From Actinomycetota bacterium (GTDB taxonomy: Bacteria > Actinomycetota > Humimicrobiia > Humimicrobiales > Humimicrobiaceae): a DNA stretch of 14,363 nt. Shown in pieces: positions 1 to 7,440 of the stretch; position 1 is the first letter of the stretch, and the number at the start of each line of letters is the position of its first letter. The notes beneath the pieces were generated by a model. The model saw only the letters and a program-made list of their open reading frames with translations, was not told the DNA's origin and did not search any database. Location of the stretch: positions 1 to 14,363 of the forward strand of contig JADHVM010000021.1 in assembly GCA_016783985.1 (NCBI GenBank). Direction: 5' to 3'. Both the position numbers and the translations under genes were made by a program.

Positions 1-2
1 AT

Positions 3-1004
3 GAACAGTTACATTATGGAGACTTTTTCATTTGTGCTTCTGAAAGGCAAAGAGATTTCTGGTTGGGAATGCTGGCAGCTCTAAATAGAGTTAATCCTTA
101 TTCTTATAATGAGGATCCAACTCTAAAGAAAATGATAGATGTGGTGCCATTTGGATTACCTACTAATAAACCTATCCATACAAAGAAGGTATTAAAAGGT
201 AAGATTGATGAAATTAAAAAAGATGATTTTGTAATAATCTGGGGTGGAGGAATCTATAACTGGTTTGATCCTTTAACCCTTATAAAAGCAATGGCTAAAA
301 TTGCTGAAATAAGAGACGACATTAAATTGTTCTTTATGGGTGTAAAACACCCAAACCCACAGGTAAAAGAATTGAAGCTGGTAAATGATACTATCGATTT
401 GGCAAAAAAATTGAATATTTATAATAATAATGTCTTTTTTAATTTTGGATGGATTAAATATAATGAAAGGCAAAATTATCTTTTAGAATCAGATGTGGGA
501 ATAATTACTCATCCTGTACATATTGAAACCAGATTTTCATACAGAACCAGGATATTAGATTATCTGTGGGTGGGTTTACCCATAATTTCTACTGAAGGTG
601 ATTGCCTGAGTGAATTAGTAGAAAAAAAAGGTTTAGGGATCATTACCCGGGGTGGTAGTGTAGATGATATTTTTGATGCTATAGTTAAGCTCGCTGGCGA
701 TAAAAAGTTTTATAAAAGTTGTGTGAATAATATAGAAGATATTTCAAAATATTATACCTGGGAGAAGGTATGTAAACCACTTATTGCTTTTTGTAAAGAT
801 CCAATACCAAGTTCTTACAGGGAAAGAGAAGATATTGAAAGTATAGATAATGATGAATTTAAAAACTTATCAAAAAAAAATAACAGCCATACAGGTAAAA
901 AAGGAGTTTCTTATTTAGTGAAAAGATTTTTTTATCATCTAACTCACGAAGGCTTTAAAAAAGCTTTTAAGTATTCTTCCAATTACCTGAAAGAGAGAAA
1001 GTAA
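3..1004 (+). CDS. GT-B glycosyltransferase (GT4-like), 5' end missing
   Basis: The reading frame is already open at the left edge, so only the last 333 residues are visible. A TTG at 63 should not be taken as the start, because the preceding codons encode DFFICASERQRDFW, a conserved stretch of family-4-like transferases just before the GML segment. The linker between the two Rossmann domains follows (VVPFGLP, visible residues about 50-60). The C-terminal domain begins near IIWGGGIYNWFDP and contains RFSYRTRILDYLWVGLPII, which matches the donor-nucleotide-binding region of GT-B enzymes. The protein lacks membrane segments and should act at the cytoplasmic face, adding a sugar from an activated donor; donor and acceptor cannot be read from sequence. 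The basic, aromatic C-terminus (VKRFFYHL, KYSSNYLKERK) could sit on the membrane surface. The flippase-like gene follows by 26 bp, suggesting co-transcription. Confidence 0.85.
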   Translation, partial: EQLHYGDFFICASERQRDFWLGMLAALNRVNPYSYNEDPTLKKMIDVVPFGLPTNKPIHTKKVLKGKIDEIKKDDFVIIWGGGIYNWFDPLTLIKAMAKIAEIRDDIKLFFMGVKHPNPQVKELKLVNDTIDLAKKLNIYNNNVFFNFGWIKYNERQNYLLESDVGIITHPVHIETRFSYRTRILDYLWVGLPIISTEGDCLSELVEKKGLGIITRGGSVDDIFDAIVKLAGDKKFYKSCVNNIEDISKYYTWEKVCKPLIAFCKDPIPSSYREREDIESIDNDEFKNLSKKNNSHTGKKGVSYLVKRFFYHLTHEGFKKAFKYSSNYLKERK

Positions 1005-1017
1005 AACGTATAACAGC

Positions 1018-1023
1018 AGAGGA
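1018..1023 (+). promoter_or_regulatory. Shine-Dalgarno site deciding a non-AUG start
   Basis: AGAGGA lies seven bases before the ATC codon at 1031, in the frame of the flippase-like protein. No ATG, GTG or TTG occurs in that frame between the stop at 968-970 and the TTG at 1178. This site is the best available pointer to the translation start. Confidence 0.5.
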
Positions 1024-1030
1024 ACAGGCA

Positions 1031-2101
1031 ATCAATACAGAAAATAAAAATAAAAAAATCAGTTCCAGAAATATAATATTCAGAGTAATAAATATTGTTG
1101 TAGTTGTAGGTTTTGGAATTTTTCTTGTTTACTACCTTCTCAGTCGGATTGATATAGATGATATTATAAAAGCTTTTTTGGGTATTTATAAGCCTTCTCT
1201 TATAGTTGGTTTAATTCTTATTTTCTCAATTGATTTTTTTAGAGCCTATAGAGCAAAAATTTTAATCGGACCCGGTAGAATCAGAATGGTTGATATGTTT
1301 TTGATCTCTCTTGTAAGAAATGGCTTTAATATGGTACTGCCTGCAAGAACAGGAGAGCTCTCCTACATTTATGTTCTTAAAAGAAAATTTAAATTTCCTA
1401 TAGAGATTGGTATTTCAACCTTAATGATTGCACTTGTTTTTGATTTAGTTATCGTTTTTTCAATGATTGTAATTTCTATAGTTATTGTAGGAGTAAATAG
1501 ATATGCGGTTTCTTCCACCAGTGTTATTTTAATAGCTATAGTGCTTCTTATTTTCTTTTTGCTATTCCTGTTTTACCTTTCTAAATTTATAGGACTTTTT
1601 ATTAAAATATTTGATAGGATTTTATTAAAAGATAAAATAAGAAAAATTAGAATTATCCAATATATATATGAAAAATTAGTTGAGACCAATAAAAATATTG
1701 AAATAATTCAGAAAAGAGGAATATACTGGAAAGTATACCTCGTCACAATACCTGCCCGAATTTTAAAATTTACAGCTTATTATTTTTTAATTCATGCAGT
1801 ACTCAAGCCTATGGGCTTTGGGTTTAATGATCTTCCATACTGGGTAATTTTTTTGGCTACTGTAGCTGCTGAAATATCAGCAGTTTTGCCCACCCATTCC
1901 CTTGCAGGCCTGGGTACCTATCAGGGAGTATTTGCTCTTGCATTTATAATATTGGGTTTCAGTGAAAAAATTTCTATTATAGTCGGATTTAGCTACCATA
2001 TTATAAATTTGATTTTTACCGTAGCATGGTGTCTTATAGCAATGATTATATTGAGTATGCCGTTCTATAAAGTGAAAGAAAATAATAGTGGGCAATTATA
2101 A
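1031..2101 (+). CDS. AglD/MprF-type flippase-like membrane protein
   Basis: This is a polytopic inner-membrane protein of the lysylphosphatidylglycerol synthase transmembrane / TIGR00374 group (PF03706). Relatives are thought to translocate lipids or lipid-linked sugars, and many sit in glycan loci. The open frame from 971 encodes a basic stretch, a first membrane helix (INIVVVVGFGIFLVYYLL) and SRIDIDDIIKAF, the usual start of this family, before the TTG at 1178; starting at TTG would delete that helix. The family loop RNGFNMVLPARTGELSYIYV follows, and the C-terminal part carries PTHSLAGLGTYQGVFALAF, the conserved glycine-rich segment. About 356 residues from ATC 1031 is close to the usual length. 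No canonical start codon exists upstream, so ATC 1031, preceded by AGAGGA, is my choice; ATA 1010 is possible. Family assignment is firm, the exact start is not, and the transported lipid is unknown. Confidence 0.75.
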   Translation: MNTENKNKKISSRNIIFRVINIVVVVGFGIFLVYYLLSRIDIDDIIKAFLGIYKPSLIVGLILIFSIDFFRAYRAKILIGPGRIRMVDMFLISLVRNGFNMVLPARTGELSYIYVLKRKFKFPIEIGISTLMIALVFDLVIVFSMIVISIVIVGVNRYAVSSTSVILIAIVLLIFFLLFLFYLSKFIGLFIKIFDRILLKDKIRKIRIIQYIYEKLVETNKNIEIIQKRGIYWKVYLVTIPARILKFTAYYFLIHAVLKPMGFGFNDLPYWVIFLATVAAEISAVLPTHSLAGLGTYQGVFALAFIILGFSEKISIIVGFSYHIINLIFTVAWCLIAMIILSMPFYKVKENNSGQL

Positions 2102-2220
2102 AAAATTTAAAGACAGAATATTTCCTTTTTGAGATAATTAGTTTTTGGAATGTTTGCGGATAATATTAGGTTGAAATTAACAATATTTGAGTGTGTTATG
2201 TTTTCGAAGATAAAAGTAAT

Positions 2221-3537
2221 ATGAGAGTGAAATCATTTTTTAAAAAAATTGGAAGTTTAATTGTTACAAAAGAGATTTTTGAGAATAAAAATCTGTCCAG
2301 GCGGCTTTATAAATATTTTCTTATAGGATTTCTGGTCAGGTTAGTATTTCTTCCGTTTTTATACATGAGAGATCTTCTTTCAACTTATCAGAGAGCCGCA
2401 GAGACTGTTTTTGCCGGTAATCTTGGATCAGATATTCAGCAAATGCTGACAAATTTTTTACACTCTGCCTATTTATTTATCATAAAGTCAGTAGTACCGG
2501 CCATAAATGAACTATCTCCTATTTTACTTGAAAAAGATACCTGGGCATCCTGGATTAGTTTCAACAGCAGTTATAATGTATTTACTGCAATAGCTCTGTT
2601 TAAGATACTGTACCTTGTATTCGATGTAGCCTGTATGTTTTTAATACTGCGGCTCTCTTTTGACGATAAGCCTGAGAATAAACTTAGAGCTTTTAAATTC
2701 TGGATGTTTAACCCTATAGTAATATTTGTGCTCTATATCTTTGCCAGGCATGATATTATTGGAATATTTGTAACAATAGTTGCACTACTTCTGGCAAAAA
2801 AGAATAGAAAGTACTGGGCCATTATAGTGCTTGCCTTTGGCATAGCTCTCAGGTTCTTCCCTATAATGATTCTTCCCCTATTTGTATTTTATCTGGCGCG
2901 CACCAAAAAGGATTATATTATATTATCTCTGGTAGGAGTTTCCGGCCTGGCAACAGTGGAACTATTTTCTTATTTTTATTTTGGAAGAAGTGTAATATTT
3001 TCGCTTCTGAATACCCAGCATTTTGATTTTATTTTATCGTCAAAACTGGAACTGATAAACCATGATCGTATTTTTATTTTTGTGGCAGTATATATAATAA
3101 TCATTCTTAGTTTCCTGCATATCAAAAGAAAGAATTTTGATATACTTTTAAATTATGGGGCAATCATATATCTGGCTTATGTCAGTCTTTGCTATTTTCA
3201 TCCCCAATATATGCTGTGGACAGTTCCTTTTCTTATAATCATATTTGTAAGGAGAAAATCACTCCTATATTATCACTGGATTCAATTTGCCCTGCTTCTG
3301 GTAATCTTAATATACTGGGGAGATGGGGTTACCAAGTTTGTTTTTGCTCCTATAGATCATAAGTTTTTTGTTTATCTGACCGGTCCTATTCCTATTATCA
3401 ACCGGTTTTATAGTCCTGCTAAATTCGTAAATATCTTCAGAAGCATTTTCACAGGTGTATCTTTATGGATGATATATTTGATTTATAAGGATAATAAAAA
3501 AATACTGGCAGATGAATTTAAAAATAAGGAAAATTAA
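2221..3537 (+). CDS. GT-C mannosyltransferase-like membrane protein
   Basis: This 438-residue polytopic protein resembles GT-C transferases of the PIG-M/GT87-like group, which take a sugar from polyprenyl-phosphate-sugar on the outer face of the membrane. A first helix (about 32-48) is followed by MRDLLSTYQRA, where D51 sits where GT-C enzymes keep the catalytic acidic residue in the first external loop. Further typical segments are FNPIVIFVLYIFARHDIIGIF (about 163-183, over two pieces), ALRFFPIMILPL (209-220, equivalent to the common KxxP helix start) and YFHPQYMLWTVPF (325-337). ATG 2221 is preferred over GTG 2191: neither has a strong ribosome site, but the 5' end from 2221 recurs in a remnant at 6313. 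The lipoprotein gene begins six bases after the stop. Which sugar and acceptor are used is unknown. Confidence 0.75.
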   Translation: MRVKSFFKKIGSLIVTKEIFENKNLSRRLYKYFLIGFLVRLVFLPFLYMRDLLSTYQRAAETVFAGNLGSDIQQMLTNFLHSAYLFIIKSVVPAINELSPILLEKDTWASWISFNSSYNVFTAIALFKILYLVFDVACMFLILRLSFDDKPENKLRAFKFWMFNPIVIFVLYIFARHDIIGIFVTIVALLLAKKNRKYWAIIVLAFGIALRFFPIMILPLFVFYLARTKKDYIILSLVGVSGLATVELFSYFYFGRSVIFSLLNTQHFDFILSSKLELINHDRIFIFVAVYIIIILSFLHIKRKNFDILLNYGAIIYLAYVSLCYFHPQYMLWTVPFLIIIFVRRKSLLYYHWIQFALLLVILIYWGDGVTKFVFAPIDHKFFVYLTGPIPIINRFYSPAKFVNIFRSIFTGVSLWMIYLIYKDNKKILADEFKNKEN

Positions 3538-3543
3538 AAAAGT

Positions 3544-4254
3544 ATGAAAAGAATAAGTTTTGCAGTAAAAACAATTATATTAATTTTTCTGGTAGCTTTG
3601 ATTTTGCCGCTACTTGCGGGATGCAGGGGAATCTTTTATATTCCGGGCGCCAGTTATGGTTACTATATATGGGAAGAAGGCAGTGATATATATGTGGAGT
3701 GGAGCGCAGAACGGAAAGACTCGAAATTTGATGGCAGGATTTCAACTGATGGAAAAATAACTGAATATAAATTAAACGAGTGGGAAGAAGAAAATGATGT
3801 AATCAAAGTGGAGGAAAATAAAATTGAATTTTCTGCCACTCTGGATAGCGAAGATTACTCAGACGGGCTTAGCTTTATTCCACAGGACTACACTTATCTG
3901 GAGTTTGATTTAAAGATAAATGATGGTTACGATCTTTCCAGGACAAATGTGGGCGGATTTTTAGAAAATCCAGAGAACAATGTATTCAGAATAGAAGAGG
4001 ACTACTTTGAACAGCTCAGAATGAAGCCTTGGTACCAAAAGCATCCCTTTTCTGAATTCTTCAGTAAATTATTTTCCAATAAATACTTTACTTTTACTTA
4101 TCTCTTTATACTGGGGATAATTATTATAGAAATTTTAAGAATAACTGTTTTTATCAGTAGAAGAAGAAAAATTATTGGCCCTGTAATTTCATATGTAGTA
4201 TTGATACTGGTTGAAATTTGCATTTATTTTGTTTTAAAATTTTTAGTTCGGTAA
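3544..4254 (+). CDS. Unrecognised lipoprotein with C-terminal membrane pair
   Basis: I do not recognise a named family. The protein has 236 residues. An N-terminal hydrophobic stretch ends in a textbook lipobox, LLAGC, with C27 as the expected lipidated cysteine. Residues about 36-165 form a polar, beta-rich-looking domain with many aromatic and acidic residues (GYYIWEEGSDIYVEW; DGRISTDGKITEY; DGLSFIP). Two hydrophobic segments follow, at about 183-205 and 212-234, separated by basic SRRRKI. If both the lipobox and the helices are real, the domain faces outward and is anchored at both ends. AAGGA lies 13 bases before the ATG, a loose ribosome site. The gene follows the GT-C gene by six bases and precedes the RmlD-like gene by 25 bp, so it is probably an accessory protein of extracytoplasmic glycan assembly. 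That role is inferred from position only. Confidence 0.7.
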   Translation: MKRISFAVKTIILIFLVALILPLLAGCRGIFYIPGASYGYYIWEEGSDIYVEWSAERKDSKFDGRISTDGKITEYKLNEWEEENDVIKVEENKIEFSATLDSEDYSDGLSFIPQDYTYLEFDLKINDGYDLSRTNVGGFLENPENNVFRIEEDYFEQLRMKPWYQKHPFSEFFSKLFSNKYFTFTYLFILGIIIIEILRITVFISRRRKIIGPVISYVVLILVEICIYFVLKFLVR

Positions 4255-4279
4255 AAGAGTATTTAGTTTAGGAGATTTA

Positions 4280-5149
4280 ATGGTAAAAATTGCCTTAATC
4301 GGAGTCGACGGCCAGCTTGGAGCAGACATAAATAGTTATTTTAAAGAGAAAGGAATAAAAATAATAGGTCTGGTTGGCCTAAAGGATATTGATATTTGTG
4401 ACTATAAGATGAGTGATAATATCTTAAAGAGGATTAATCCTGAACTGGTTATAAACACCGCTGCTTTCCATGATGTAGATCTGTGCGAAGACGAAGTCTT
4501 ATCTGCTTTTAAAGTGAATGTAATGGGAGTTAAAAATCTTTCGGTAATATGCAGAGAAATAAATGTTCCTCTTATGCATTTCAGCACCGATTACATATTT
4601 GACGGAAAGAAGAAAGAACCCTATGTGGAAGATGACTGCGCCAGGCCGCTCAGCCTGTACGGTATATCCAAGCTGGCAGGAGAACAGGTGATACAATATA
4701 TGCTTGAGAAATATTATATTATAAGGCTTAGCGGGCTCTATGGACATGCAGATTGTGCGGGCAAAAGAGGCGGAAATTTTGTGGAACTGATGATAAAGCT
4801 GGCAAAGAAAGAAAAAGTAATAAAGGTGGTAAGTGATCAGATACTTACTCCTACCAGCACCAGGGATGTAGCAGAGAAGCTTTATGAACTGATACAGACC
4901 GGAAATTACGGTATCTATCATATGACTAATACCGGGGACTGCTCCTGGTATGAATTTGCCTGTGAAATATTTAAACTTATGAAATTATCTACTGGTGTAT
5001 TACCTATAACTACTGAAGAATTTGAAGCGAAAGCCAGAAGGCCAAAATATTCAGTTCTGGATAATGTAAATTTAAGGAAAATCGGACTGGCTGATTTAAG
5101 AAACTGGAAAGAGGCATTAAAAGATTATATTAGAAGCAGAAATAGGTAA
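4280..5149 (+). CDS. RmlD-like dTDP-4-dehydrorhamnose reductase family protein
   Basis: This 289-residue cytoplasmic protein belongs to the extended SDR/RmlD substrate-binding family, whose best-known member reduces dTDP-4-dehydrorhamnose to dTDP-rhamnose. The N-terminus has the NAD(P)-binding glycine motif GVDGQLG (residues 8-14). INTAAFHDVDLCEDE (about 58-72) is typical of RmlD, FSTDYIFDG (101-109) carries the active-site Thr/Asp, and YGISK (127-131) gives the catalytic Tyr and Lys. AGGAG at 4270-4274 stands five bases before the ATG and is the clearest ribosome site in the window. No rmlA, rmlB or rmlC gene is visible nearby, so a rhamnose-specific role is not shown; another nucleotide-sugar reductase or the MAT2B-like branch is possible. 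Parts of the gene are clearly richer in GC than neighbours: my count for 4621-4680 is 35 of 60. Confidence 0.82.
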   Translation: MVKIALIGVDGQLGADINSYFKEKGIKIIGLVGLKDIDICDYKMSDNILKRINPELVINTAAFHDVDLCEDEVLSAFKVNVMGVKNLSVICREINVPLMHFSTDYIFDGKKKEPYVEDDCARPLSLYGISKLAGEQVIQYMLEKYYIIRLSGLYGHADCAGKRGGNFVELMIKLAKKEKVIKVVSDQILTPTSTRDVAEKLYELIQTGNYGIYHMTNTGDCSWYEFACEIFKLMKLSTGVLPITTEEFEAKARRPKYSVLDNVNLRKIGLADLRNWKEALKDYIRSRNR

Positions 5150-5171
5150 AGATATTTGAGAAAAAGTTGAA

Positions 5172-5282
5172 CTAAAGAAAAAACTTCTTATACCACAGAC
5201 TTAAATTTATTAGAGCCCATAGAATATGATTATGGTTATGTTTTAATTCCAGGTGTTCTTCTATAAGTTCATTGTTTGGAAG
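5172..5282 (-). pseudogene. Asparagine synthetase (AsnB-like) C-terminal remnant
   Basis: Read on the minus strand, this stop-to-stop stretch encodes 36 residues containing LIEEH, then NHNHILWAL, then LSLWYKKFF. This pattern matches the extreme C-terminus of class B asparagine synthetases, where a histidine-bearing helix (EEH), an N/H-rich turn and an LW-x-L helix ending in a W close the synthetase domain. The rest of the roughly 600-residue enzyme is absent: on its 5' side there is a stop, and the SGNH hydrolase gene occupies the DNA. It is therefore a leftover. asnB-like genes are common in surface-polysaccharide loci. The match is by eye and short, so moderate confidence. Confidence 0.5.
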
Positions 5283-5290
5283 TTATAACC

Positions 5291-6166
5291 ATGAAGAAAA
5301 ATAGAGGAAAAATTTTTTCTACTATAATATTATTTATTGTAATTATTATGCCTGTAATTACTGCTAATTCCTGTAGTTCTTCTATAGAATCAGAAAAACA
5401 ATTAGAAGAAGAGGAATCACAATATCCCACATCAAATAATTACCAGGGTCTTAGGACAGAAACAAAGAACATAAGTTTAAAGGAATTGGTTGATAACTAC
5501 CCCAGGATAGTTTGTCTTGGAGATTCTGTTACCTTTGGATGGAATGTAGATTATAAGGATTCTTATCCCAGTATTTTGGAAGAACTATTAAAAGAGGATT
5601 ACTCGAATGTAAAAGTTATTAACAGTGGTGTTGGCGGAGACACAGTAATAGATGCCTGCAAACGATTAGAAAGTGATGTTATTAGTTTTAAACCTCATTT
5701 AACTATAATTAATCTTGGACTAAATGACGGCTGGATCCAGGAAATTGTTAAAAATGGAAACAGCGATGAGGCTGAGGAGCCTATAGATAATGAAGATAAA
5801 GATATAAGCTTAAATACCAATGTTGATCTTGGAACTTTTAAGAAATATTATTGCGATACCATAAAGATAATAGAGTTAGTAGATATTAAAATCATTTTGA
5901 TGGGAATAAATCCGGTTCTCATTGACCCTTCTCTTATAAATAATAATATCACAGGAGGGCAGATAGAGATTTATAAAATGTATAATGAACAAATTAGGAA
6001 AATAGGATTAGATAATGATCTGGTATATCTGGATTTATGGGATATCTTTAATAAAAATAATAAAATTAATGATTATTTGCAGAGTGATGGTATTCATCCT
6101 AATGAGAATGGGTTAGAACTAATAGCAAATAGTGTATACGGTTCTTTAAAAACATGTGATTTTTAA
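5291..6166 (+). CDS. SGNH/GDSL hydrolase, exported lipoprotein
   Basis: The 291-residue protein is an SGNH-fold esterase/acyltransferase-like enzyme. A hydrophobic signal segment (8-24) ends in ANSC, making C28 a likely lipidation site, although the -3 residue (Ala) is weak for a lipobox. A short acidic linker (EEEESQ) follows. Catalytic blocks are all visible: GDSVTFGW with nucleophile S79 (block I), the NSGVGGDT glycine (block II), GLNDG with N145 (block III) and SDGIHPNENG with D266 and H269 (block V). An acidic insertion of about 25 residues (about 153-177) follows block III. Start ATG 5291 is chosen because GGAAG stands eight bases upstream; the in-frame TTG at 5276 overlaps that site. 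The enzyme should face outward and could remove or transfer acyl groups on the surface glycan. The substrate is unknown. Confidence 0.82.
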   Translation: MKKNRGKIFSTIILFIVIIMPVITANSCSSSIESEKQLEEEESQYPTSNNYQGLRTETKNISLKELVDNYPRIVCLGDSVTFGWNVDYKDSYPSILEELLKEDYSNVKVINSGVGGDTVIDACKRLESDVISFKPHLTIINLGLNDGWIQEIVKNGNSDEAEEPIDNEDKDISLNTNVDLGTFKKYYCDTIKIIELVDIKIILMGINPVLIDPSLINNNITGGQIEIYKMYNEQIRKIGLDNDLVYLDLWDIFNKNNKINDYLQSDGIHPNENGLELIANSVYGSLKTCDF

Positions 6167-6483
6167 TAAATAGCTAAAGTTAATTTTAAAAGGAAATGTA
6201 ATTTTTTTTATAAGTAAAAACTAATTATAAAAATTTTTATGGTGATTATATTAATTTTGAATTAAAATCTATAATATTTAGAATATAAAGTAATACAAAA
6301 GATAAAAATGCTATGAGGGTTAGATCATTTTTTATCCATTCTGATTTATTATCTACATACAAAGATTAATAAAATTAGTTCTATTATAATGTTCTATAAC
6401 AACAGTAAAATTATTAGATTTTTGTTTATATTTTTAAAAAAAACCTTTATATTATTAAAAACATTAATGCTTATATTATTAGT
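6167..6483 (+). other. Very AT-rich gap with one small gene remnant
   Basis: No intact gene is visible on either strand across these 317 bp. The stretch contains a perfect AT-only palindrome (6227-6240), which means little at this base composition, and the 18-codon remnant at 6313-6369. The UbiA-like gene at 6484 has no convincing ribosome site in front. TATATT at 6448-6453 could be a -10 element, but no -35 box lies at suitable distance. No GC-rich terminator hairpin follows the SGNH gene. Confidence 0.5.
6313..6369 (+). pseudogene. Possible remnant of a second GT-C gene N-terminus
   Basis: The 18 codons encode MRVRSFFIHSDLLSTYKD and a stop. Over the first 23 bases, 20 match the 5' end of the GT-C gene at 2221 (MRVKSFF). 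The end DLLSTYK matches the catalytic-loop segment DLLSTYQ of the same protein (residues 51-57) but through synonymous codons. This looks like an old related copy that lost about 40 internal codons and everything downstream. The piece is too short for certainty, and chance similarity in AT-rich DNA cannot be excluded. Confidence 0.35.
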
Positions 6484-7440
6484 ATGACAACTACTAATTA
6501 TAAACCGACATACAAGAATAAAATACCATACTATATTAGAGTTTTTAGACCCAGTCAATGGTTTAAGAATATATTTATGTTATTTGGGAGCTTTTCTGCC
6601 TACATTTTTTTTAATGCTTCCATTACCTATGAAAACATCAAATTAATATTAATAGCCCTTCTTTGCACATGCCTAGCTTCCTCAGCCAATTACGGAATAA
6701 ATGAATTAATAGATTCTGAATTTGACAAGCATCATCCAGTTAAGAAAAAACGTCCTATCCCGTCAGGTAAAATTTCAAAGAAAAAAGTTTTCGCGGGGTC
6801 ACTTTTATTAGGTGTAATAACAGCAGTAATAAGTTTTTTCTTTCTACCGATAGAAGCATTCTTTGCAATTTTAAGTTTGATGGTGATGGGATTTTTATAT
6901 AATGTCAGACCATTCAGGACAAAAGAATTAACTTACATTGATGTTATTTCTGAATCAATTAATAACCCAATTAGATTCGTTATTGGTTGGTATGCTATGC
7001 AAATGATATTTTTTCCACCTGTAAGTTTTATTATATCATTTTGGGCGTTTGGTGCCTTCCTGATGGCATGTAAAAGACTGGCGGAATATAGATTTATAAA
7101 TGATCCTCAAAAAGCAGCAAAATACAGAAAGTCATTTAAATATTATACAGAGGAAAATCTGATTGTATCTATTATAGGATATATATCACTGGTATCCTTT
7201 TCTCTAGCAATTATATGCATCAAATACTCTATCAGTGTAATCTTAGCAGCACCTGTATTTATAACTTCGTTTATCTGGTATTTTAAATTAACATTAAAAA
7301 AGGATAGTCCAGCAAAAGAACCTGAAAAATTACTAAAACAAAAAGAATTTTATTTTTTTACTATATTAACCATGATAGTGATGATTTTAGCAAAAATATT
7401 AAATCCATACCTTGAATTTTTATTAAAAATATGGAGTTAG
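6484..7440 (+). CDS. UbiA-family prenyl-phosphate transferase (DPPR synthase-like)
   Basis: This 318-residue polytopic membrane protein belongs to the UbiA superfamily. The first Asp-rich motif is NELIDSEFD (73-81), an NDxxDxxxD variant with Glu in second position, followed by KKKRPIPSG (87-95), the basic loop that reads KRxRPI in decaprenyl-phosphate phosphoribosyltransferases. The second motif region is YNVRPFRTKELTYIDVI (139-155). The N-terminal VFRPSQWFKNIF (20-31) matches the RPxQWxKN opening of the same branch. Characterised members transfer 5-phosphoribose from PRPP to polyprenyl phosphate; I infer a similar lipid-phosphosugar reaction here rather than quinone prenylation. The HAD phosphatase gene overlaps its 3' end by ten bases, so the two are almost surely translated together. 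No ribosome site is obvious before the ATG. Confidence 0.8.
   Translation: MTTTNYKPTYKNKIPYYIRVFRPSQWFKNIFMLFGSFSAYIFFNASITYENIKLILIALLCTCLASSANYGINELIDSEFDKHHPVKKKRPIPSGKISKKKVFAGSLLLGVITAVISFFFLPIEAFFAILSLMVMGFLYNVRPFRTKELTYIDVISESINNPIRFVIGWYAMQMIFFPPVSFIISFWAFGAFLMACKRLAEYRFINDPQKAAKYRKSFKYYTEENLIVSIIGYISLVSFSLAIICIKYSISVILAAPVFITSFIWYFKLTLKKDSPAKEPEKLLKQKEFYFFTILTMIVMILAKILNPYLEFLLKIWS

Noticed and set aside
63..1004. TTG at 63 as the start of the first glycosyltransferase
   Set aside because: The frame is open to the window edge and encodes conserved family sequence (FICASERQRDFW) before this codon, so the gene begins outside the window.
971..1004. Programmed -1 frameshift joining the first glycosyltransferase to the flippase-like protein
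   Set aside because: No slippery heptamer lies in the short overlap, and the glycosyltransferase ends in a normal place; a ribosome site before ATC 1031 explains the gap better.
1178..2101. TTG at 1178 as the start of the flippase-like gene
   Set aside because: It would remove the conserved first membrane helix encoded immediately upstream, and no ribosome site precedes it.
4499..4921. A 140-codon open frame on the minus strand
   Set aside because: It is the antisense of the RmlD-like gene, with a composition typical of shadow frames and no recognisable domain.
5172..5275. A leftover of an rmlC gene on the + strand after the RmlD-like gene
   Set aside because: The + strand peptide (PIEYDYGYVLIPGV) matches RmlC poorly, while the minus strand gives a better AsnB-like match.
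6227..6240. Palindrome ATAAAAATTTTTAT as a terminator or operator
   Set aside because: It is made only of A and T, has no T-run context typical of a terminator, and is expected by chance in DNA this AT-rich.
6422..6453. Promoter TTGTTT / TATATT before the UbiA-like gene
   Set aside because: The boxes are 20 bases apart, too far for a normal sigma-70 promoter, and similar AT-rich matches are everywhere in this gap.
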